DNA of 64,000 bases from Plantago ovata (Eukaryota; Streptophyta; Magnoliopsida; Lamiales; Plantaginaceae), in assembly GCA_028274465.1 (NCBI GenBank), contig CM051456.1, positions 116,576,880 through 116,640,879 of the forward strand, read 5' to 3'. Below are positions 58,346 through 64,000 of the stretch, in pieces. Positions within the stretch are counted from its first letter, which is position 1. Each line of letters starts with the position of its first letter. Made by a program: the position numbers and the translations under genes. The notes beneath the pieces were generated by a model. That model made no database searches, was not told where the DNA came from, and was given only the letters and a program-made list of their open reading frames with translations.

Positions 58346-59420
58346 ACAACCTTGTACTGCACTTCAATAAATTCATAACCCCAAAAATTACAATGTAATA
58401 CTTCAATTATAATGAGCATAATGTTGAGATCGCGTTTTAGGTTTAAGTTCATCATTTGGTAATTCATTGCACAAATTAGCACACTTCATTTTTTTTTTAA
58501 TTTTAAACAAAAAAAAAGAAGCTTTTATTATTAAAAAAGTATAAAAATTACTCCAAAACATATACAGCCGAAATACACAGAACAATCTCCGAGTTACAAC
58601 TCTACTCAACCACATCACACCACAACACCAATTCATCAAAATCTAGACCATAGTTTTCGAGAGCAGGATCAAAACCACTAAAGCTATATGGAATTATTAC
58701 CAAGGCCATTAAAACACAACCATCAACATAGTAAAATCATGGTTCTAATCAAACAAACTTGAAACCCAAGAGTAAAACTTTCAATTCCGCTTCAAAAAAA
58801 AACAACATACTTCAATTATATTTAGACCTTACAAGTTACAACTGTCTAGTAACATTTATAAGTAGAACTCTAAAGATAAAAGAATTGTAAAGACATATTC
58901 TATACAGAATCTACTTGAATTTATCTTAAAGATTATTTTAGTACATATGTTCCTATAATATCTCAAATATTGGCTTATCTACAAATAAACTAGAATAGAA
59001 ATTTAACTCTCCTAAAAACTTAAATTGTTGGAAAGAAACGAAATCTAATAATTTATATTAATTAATTACTCCAACATTCTCGACAATTTATGTTACTGGA
59101 TCGTGGTTAATCACTAAGTCTGTGAAGGTTTCTCCTTTTAAGATGCAACTTTGGTTAGCCGACCCATATTTTTGTGTGCTGTTAGTGTCGAGATTCCTAG
59201 TTTTGGAGTTTCTGTGTAGGGAGATCTTGGTTGTGATTTTTTAATTGTATTCGTATCATACCATTTGCAACTAAAGTTTGAGTTTCATTAAGTAAAAGTT
59301 TTTTTTGTCATTTAAAATAAATAAATAATAACACTTGGCCATGTCATGGCTGGGTGTGCTGAAATGCATTGCACATAAGTATTAGTAGTTGAGAAAGACA
59401 TAGAAGTAACCCAGTAAAAA
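58346..59420. other. Intergenic
   Basis: No gene. 59115-59310 is a T-rich retroposon 3' UTR-like stretch. 58490-58560 is A-rich antisense-tail-like. Confidence 0.4.
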
Positions 59421-59421
59421 T

Positions 59422-60052
59422 CGGTACGTTTGGAGCTCGATTTCAAAGCTCGTTTGGGCGCTCTTAATCGAGATTTACGTTTGGAGCTCGATTACCGTAT
59501 ACTATTCCTCCAAAACTCGATTTGGCATTTTTCATTTTCTTTATTTCCTCTTCTCCTTTCTCTCACTAGGGCTGTCAGTGAGAAAAAGTGAAAAAGAATC
59601 TCCGCTGCAACCACCCATCTCCGCCCTATTTCCGGCTCCAATTCTCAATCTGATTGCACAACTGTTCTCGTTTCTTGACGATCTATAAGTCCATCGGTTT
59701 GAATTTTTTAAACGAGGCCGGAAAATATTCCGACCACTTGGCTGCGAATCCATGTAGGAAAAAATACATGTAATTATAATTTTTTTTTTCAATTCATCAT
59801 CCATATTTATACCATCCTCCACATACTTCCACATAAAACAACACAACAACCAAAAAGATTCTCCTTGAATTCCGTACCTGGTACAAATAAAAAATATTCA
59901 TTATTACATATAATTATTACCCCAACTCTATACACCTATTTTTCTATTAATTTAACTCGAAACACAATTTCTACCCATTTCTCTAATTGAGTTTACCCTT
60001 CTTAAAAGAGTTTTCCTAAATTGAGTTGTGAAATCGAGATCCAAACAGCCGG
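59422..60052. mobile_element. MITE, CGGTACGTTTGG family, copy 2
   Basis: Left CGGTACGTTTGGAGCTCGAT and inverted right CGGCTGTTTGGATCTCGATT. It contains a second terminal-like TTTACGTTTGGAGCTCGATT near 59472 and the interior words shared with copy 1. The interior also has an open minus-strand frame (59849-59541) without a motif, probably chance. Confidence 0.75.
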
Positions 60053-60166
60053 AATGAATTAGCAGTAAAGTCGATTTGGTGGCAATATAAGTGGGTAACA
60101 AACCCGAACACCAGGCTAGGTCAGTAGGTTGCATGGACGAGCTGAGCAGAGCATATATAATGCCAA

Positions 60167-60534
60167 CAGTGGCGGCTAAAGCCCTGTGCGGTAAGCTCGA
60201 CCGCACAGGGCCTCCTAATTTTGGGGCCTCCAAATTAATAGTATTCCTATATATATGTATCTATGCATAAAATTAAATAATTATTTTGTGGCCCAGCGGA
60301 TATAGATGTTGGTTAAAGTCCCTTGAATTTAATTGGTTGATGGTTCAACTCCCATTTTCCCCATTCTGCTCTAGACACTTACTCATATTTATTTATTTTG
60401 CTCCTTTCATTTTTATTTATTTTGCTCCTTTCTTATTCTTACTCATCTATATATATAATAATATATTTATATATATTTTAACTTATTTTCCCTGTTTCAT
60501 ATTTTTCACATATATTTTATTCTAATATTCTTAC

Positions 60535-60573
<39 letters not shown>

Positions 60574-60643
60574 GTTATACTATTGTTTGAGGTCTACCGT
60601 ACGAGTTCGAACAGGGACTCCAAAAGTCAGAGCCGCCCCCTTG
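60167..60643. mobile_element. hAT-type MITE containing a tRNA-like stretch
   Basis: Ends CAGTGGCGGCTAAAG and AGAGCCGCCCCCTTG are inverted. Perfect 8-bp duplications AATGCCAA flank it (60159-60166 and 60644-60651). Near the left end CCCTGTGCGG and CCGCACAGGG make a 10-bp hairpin. At about 60295-60365 GGCCCAGCGGAT and GGTTCAACTCCC resemble tRNA boxes. An (ATT)n tract is near 60535-60573. Confidence 0.88.
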
Positions 60644-60659
60644 AATGCCAACCTTACTT

Positions 60660-60985
60660 CTGATCTTGATTAGACATTGGAGTAGTAAAGTTTGATCATC
60701 AAGTTGGCAACTTGTATATTGGGCATATGTGTATTTACGGAAATTCAGAAAGTTTTTTCATCATGAGGAACAGTTATTCAGGCAGACATATATGCCCTAT
60801 GGTTTAACTTGCATCAATTCGTGCCTTAATTTGATATGACCCTGTACCTATGTCTGGTCATTTCCGGAGAATTCGCAACTTGCCATGTGGTTTTCACTCA
60901 CGACGATCACCTAGCTACCTGTTTTTCACATTTTTACAGCACTTAATCATCTAATGTATATGTCATCTTCATTTAAAAATTGATT
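60660..60985. other. Intergenic
   Basis: No gene or repeat recognised. Confidence 0.5.
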
Positions 60986-60989
60986 ATTT

Positions 60990-61149
60990 TATGTTTTGCA
61001 GATCAGTTTACATTCATTAATTTCAGTTTAGTTCAGTTTATAAATTGTTTAATTAGTATTTTATACTAAAATAAATTCAGTTCAATTCAGTTTTATCCAG
61101 TTCAGTTCAGATCAGTCATGTCCAGTTCGGACGAAGAAAACAGACCCTT
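60990..61149. mobile_element. TTCAG-pentamer Tourist-like MITE copy
   Basis: Right end TTCGGACGAAGAAAACAGAC followed by CC and TTA matches the family terminus. The body has TTCAGTTCAG-type words. The left end is decayed. Confidence 0.6.
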
Positions 61150-61227
61150 AATGAGAGAAGTATCACCATCTCGGCCATGGGGAATCTCAAGATAGTCGAA
61201 TTTGTGGTTATGTTGATGGTAAACGAG

Positions 61228-61700
61228 TAGGGTCGAGCCGAGTATTTGGAACTTGGCTCGAACTCGAATAACATTCGAGCCGAGCCTAAACTCGAATAGT
61301 TAAGACAACGAGCCAAAAATCAAGCTCAATCTCGAGCCGCAATATTTATACTCGAGCTCGGCTTGCATGAGCTTGAGCAGAGCAGAGCCTTAACGAGCTT
61401 GATAAAATTAAAAAAAAAAACATGTGAAAATCTAAAACTTAGATGCTTAATTTAAGGAATTTTAAGATTCCACGTTACAAATCAACATCACAAATGATAA
61501 AAGTTATTAAATGGTAATACTTCAAGATAGGCTTTGGAAATATATGTAAACTGCAGTATAGTATGAAGAATTGGATGTATGACGAAAGCTAACGGCCGAG
61601 CCGAGTTCGGCTTGTTAACAAAAAGAGCATAAATTGAGGCTCGAGCGAGCCGAGCTTGAACCTTAATGAGCTGAGTACTCGATAAGGCTCGGCTCGCATA
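61228..61700. mobile_element. hAT-like MITE with CGAGCC-rich ends
   Basis: Left TAGGGTCGAGCCGAG and inverted right TATGCGAGCCGAGCC. Both arms are built of GAGCCGAG/CTCGGCTC words and the centre is AT-rich. Flanks AAACGAG and ACAAGAG may be a worn duplication. Confidence 0.6.
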
Positions 61701-61704
61701 ACAA

Positions 61705-62650
61705 GAGTTATGTCATTTTAGATCAGAGTATGTTGAACTTTTGATGGTGTTGAGTATCAACGTAACTTCGACATCTATCCATTTTGTATGATATTGTCCA
61801 TTTTAGATCTTGTTTGGGTGGTTTTGTCCTTGAATTATCTATATCTATAAAAGGTGTGTCATACCAAATAAGAATAAGATAGTGTATCTATCTATCTATC
61901 TTGAATATATATATATATATATATATTCTTTACTTATTTTTACTTATTACGCACTTGAAAGGTTATGGGGTTCGCTCTTATCTAATACTCTTTTAATGAT
62001 AGGCTCATGTCGCTTCTAAGGTTTCATTTTGTATGCATCCTTTATGCACATATTGTATAAACTCTTTGTGGTGATCAATAAATTTTTATCCGTTAAAAAA
62101 AAGTAAAAGTTAAAAGTAAACATTGTGTTAGTAAAAATAGTGTAAAACTAGCCAACTAGGAGAATTGCGTTCAAGCCAACATATGTTTTCTTTGGTATAT
62201 TTGTGTTTCGACATTAATTGCAAATGGTTTTCTTTTTCTTATTGCAAGCTAGCATTCATATACTCTTTGCCTGTTTTGCTGGTTTGTGAAAAGAAGAATC
62301 TATGCTTGCTTTCTGTCCAGCTCGGGGAAAAACAGATTGTTCTGAATTCACATGATTCATTCAAAGTGTACTAAAAATTGGGTTTGATTAGATAATGTAT
62401 TGTTGTTCTTCAACGACGATCACTTCCCTAGCTAGATCATTGCCAAGTTGACGAATACTTCTACTAAAACAAAGATTATTAAAACAGAAATGAGGAAAAA
62501 ATGCAGGAGATAAAGTTTGTTTCGAAAATATATTTATGTTGCTTCTCATAATGCTTTACTCTATAACTTGAATATTATTAAGGTTAGTGTGATAGTATGA
62601 ATTTAGAGAAGAAGAATCTGTCTGGAAGGGGCGTACGCTGACTTCCATGA
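61705..62650. other. Intergenic, LINE-tail-like stretch
   Basis: 61730-62100 resembles a retroposon 3' UTR ending in an A run at about 62095-62103, with an AT tract at 61902-61925. No gene. Confidence 0.4.
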
Positions 62651-62651
62651 G

Positions 62652-62864
62652 CAGGGACGGAGCCAGGGGTGCCGGCGGGGGCTTCCCAAAAAAAAATAAA
62701 AAAATTCTTAGCTAAAATTTGTGGTTTTTTAATTTTTTTATGGGTAAATTTTACGATGTTTCTAGTTTTGCGGCTTTTGCCCCCTCCCCCAAACTTAAGT
62801 AAAATCATATATATATAATCTCGCGCCCCCACCCCCCCAAACTCAATTCCTGGCTCCGCCCCTG
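62652..62864. mobile_element. 213-bp hAT MITE
   Basis: Inverted ends CAGGGACGGAGCCAGG and CCTGGCTCCGCCCCTG agree at 15 of 16. Flanks TCCATGAG and TCTATGAA agree at 6 of 8. CCCCC-rich stretches lie near both ends of the right half. Confidence 0.8.
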
Positions 62865-62869
62865 TCTAT

Positions 62870-63595
62870 GAACGTACTCCAGAAATCAACAGAATACTTT
62901 TTGACTAAGTCTAGGGCGTAAACCCATAGCTTTTGCGTAAGACAAAATTAGAAGGCATACGCCAACCATATTCAGCGTACGCCAGATCACAGAATGCGGA
63001 TATGGCATAATAGAAGCGGGGAAAGTATACAGAAAAGGCAGTCGTTTCTATTAGATTAGTATAGTATTTTCAATTCGATTAGATTAATTAGTGATTTAGA
63101 TTCATAATATATTTAAGGAGTATTTAGTATATACATTGACATCTAGGGTTTTATTTCTATATCAAAAATAGAGAGAAAAAGAAAACACGTGAGATTCATG
63201 TTTGTATGATTCTTCCGTAGAGAGAGCTATTTGGTGCAAAGCGTAATCTGTAGTATCATTTGTGCTTGATAGTGAAGGTATTTTCTCTGGTTCCCGTGGA
63301 CGTAGGTTTCTCATTAAAATCGAACCATGTAAATTAATATGTCTCTTTTTAATGTTGATTGTTATTGTTAGATCTGAATTACAGTTGTGTGATCGTTTGT
63401 TTTTGTGATATTTGATCATGTTTGCACAACAATTAGTGAATTAGTGAATGTAAAATGAATATTAAATATATCACATGTAAATTCTCAAACTAGCTAACAA
63501 ATAATAAGGTTGGTGATAATAATATTATTATTTTACTGTTTGATTGTAACAAAAGTATGAGGTAATTGGTTTTAAAAAACTATTTTATGTAGTTT
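62870..63595. other. Intergenic
   Basis: No gene seen. Confidence 0.5.
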
Positions 63596-63600
63596 AAATT

Positions 63601-63752
63601 TTTTTCTCTTCGTCTGAACTGAACATGATAAAACTGAATTGAATTGAATGAAGTCAAACTGAATTGAATTGATTGAAACTGAGTTGATCTAAACTGAATG
63701 AAATTGAACTGAACTTAAAATAATCGATTTTTAGACGAAAATAACAAAACAT
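63601..63752. mobile_element. CTGAA-pentamer Tourist-like MITE copy
   Basis: Left TTTTCTCTTCGTCTGAACTG, right TTTTTAGACGAAAATAAC, with CTGAACTGAA, CTGAATTGAA and AACTGAATG words between. The remaining 250 bp to the window end show nothing recognisable. Confidence 0.65.
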
Positions 63753-64000
63753 AAAATAAGGTGATTCATCAACTACGACTCGACTTAATTATCTATTTGT
63801 CCTGCCAAACACACATTAAAAATAATGGTGACCAGACACTTGATGGCAATCTAAAGCACCAACACATCATTCCATGCTAATCCTAAGTCATTCATTACTC
63901 TTATATACCATTCTTGTAATTGGGAGTTATTCATTACATTAGAGAAGCATAGCTCTTAATCTAACAACTTCAATTAGTAAAATATATCGGTCTTGTACTA

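Noticed and set aside
59541-59849. 102-codon minus-strand frame
   Set aside because: It lies within a MITE whose sister copy does not keep the frame.
23345-63752. TTCAG/CTGAA arrays as CRISPR or telomere-like repeats
   Set aside because: No spacers, a eukaryotic context, and ends with TAA duplications show they are MITE bodies.

Overview
The window reads as an AT-rich, repeat-dense stretch of a eudicot nuclear genome. Evidence for this: a spliced plant trehalose-6-phosphate phosphatase gene with GT-AG introns, a plant-mobile-domain gene, FAR1-type MULE transposase, plant SINEs and L1-type LINEs, Stowaway, Tourist and hAT MITEs, and a Cassandra-type element. The genus cannot be read from the sequence. 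Only one host gene is secure.

Layout. 1-4.6 kb: remains of L1-type LINEs, one split by a TIR element and one a 5'-inverted insertion with a 16-bp target duplication. 4.6-29 kb: no host gene is visible; it holds MITEs, SINEs, hAT and MULE-like non-autonomous elements, many with exact target duplications, plus weak LTR fossils. 16.67-18.69 kb is an hAT with two further elements nested in it. 29.7-31.2 kb: a broken Cassandra-type TRIM beside a recurring ~100-bp unit that reappears at 42.9-43.3 kb. 32-43.6 kb: SINEs, a Stowaway MITE, an hAT with large (AT)n and (AC)n tracts, two abutting Tourist-like MITEs, and a LINE 3' fragment.

44.6-47.7 kb: promoter, probable 5'-UTR intron and ten coding exons of a 380-residue trehalose-6-phosphate phosphatase (plus strand), with all HAD motifs present. 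50.1-51.1 kb: an unrecognised short gene-like unit on the minus strand.

52.3-57.2 kb: a composite MULE bounded by ~92-bp inverted repeats and (AT)n tracts. It carries a FAR1-finger/DDE transposase on the plus strand and, converging on it, a six-exon plant-mobile-domain (PMD) gene on the minus strand. The transposase reading frame is open but lacks the usual C-terminal SWIM finger; the PMD gene has an in-frame stop and a frame break. 57.2-64 kb: more MITEs and hAT elements.

The most interesting signals are the transposase/PMD composite, a set of unrelated palindrome-rich cassettes inside several MULE-like elements, and a Tourist-like MITE family whose body is made of TTCAG/CTGAA pentamers.
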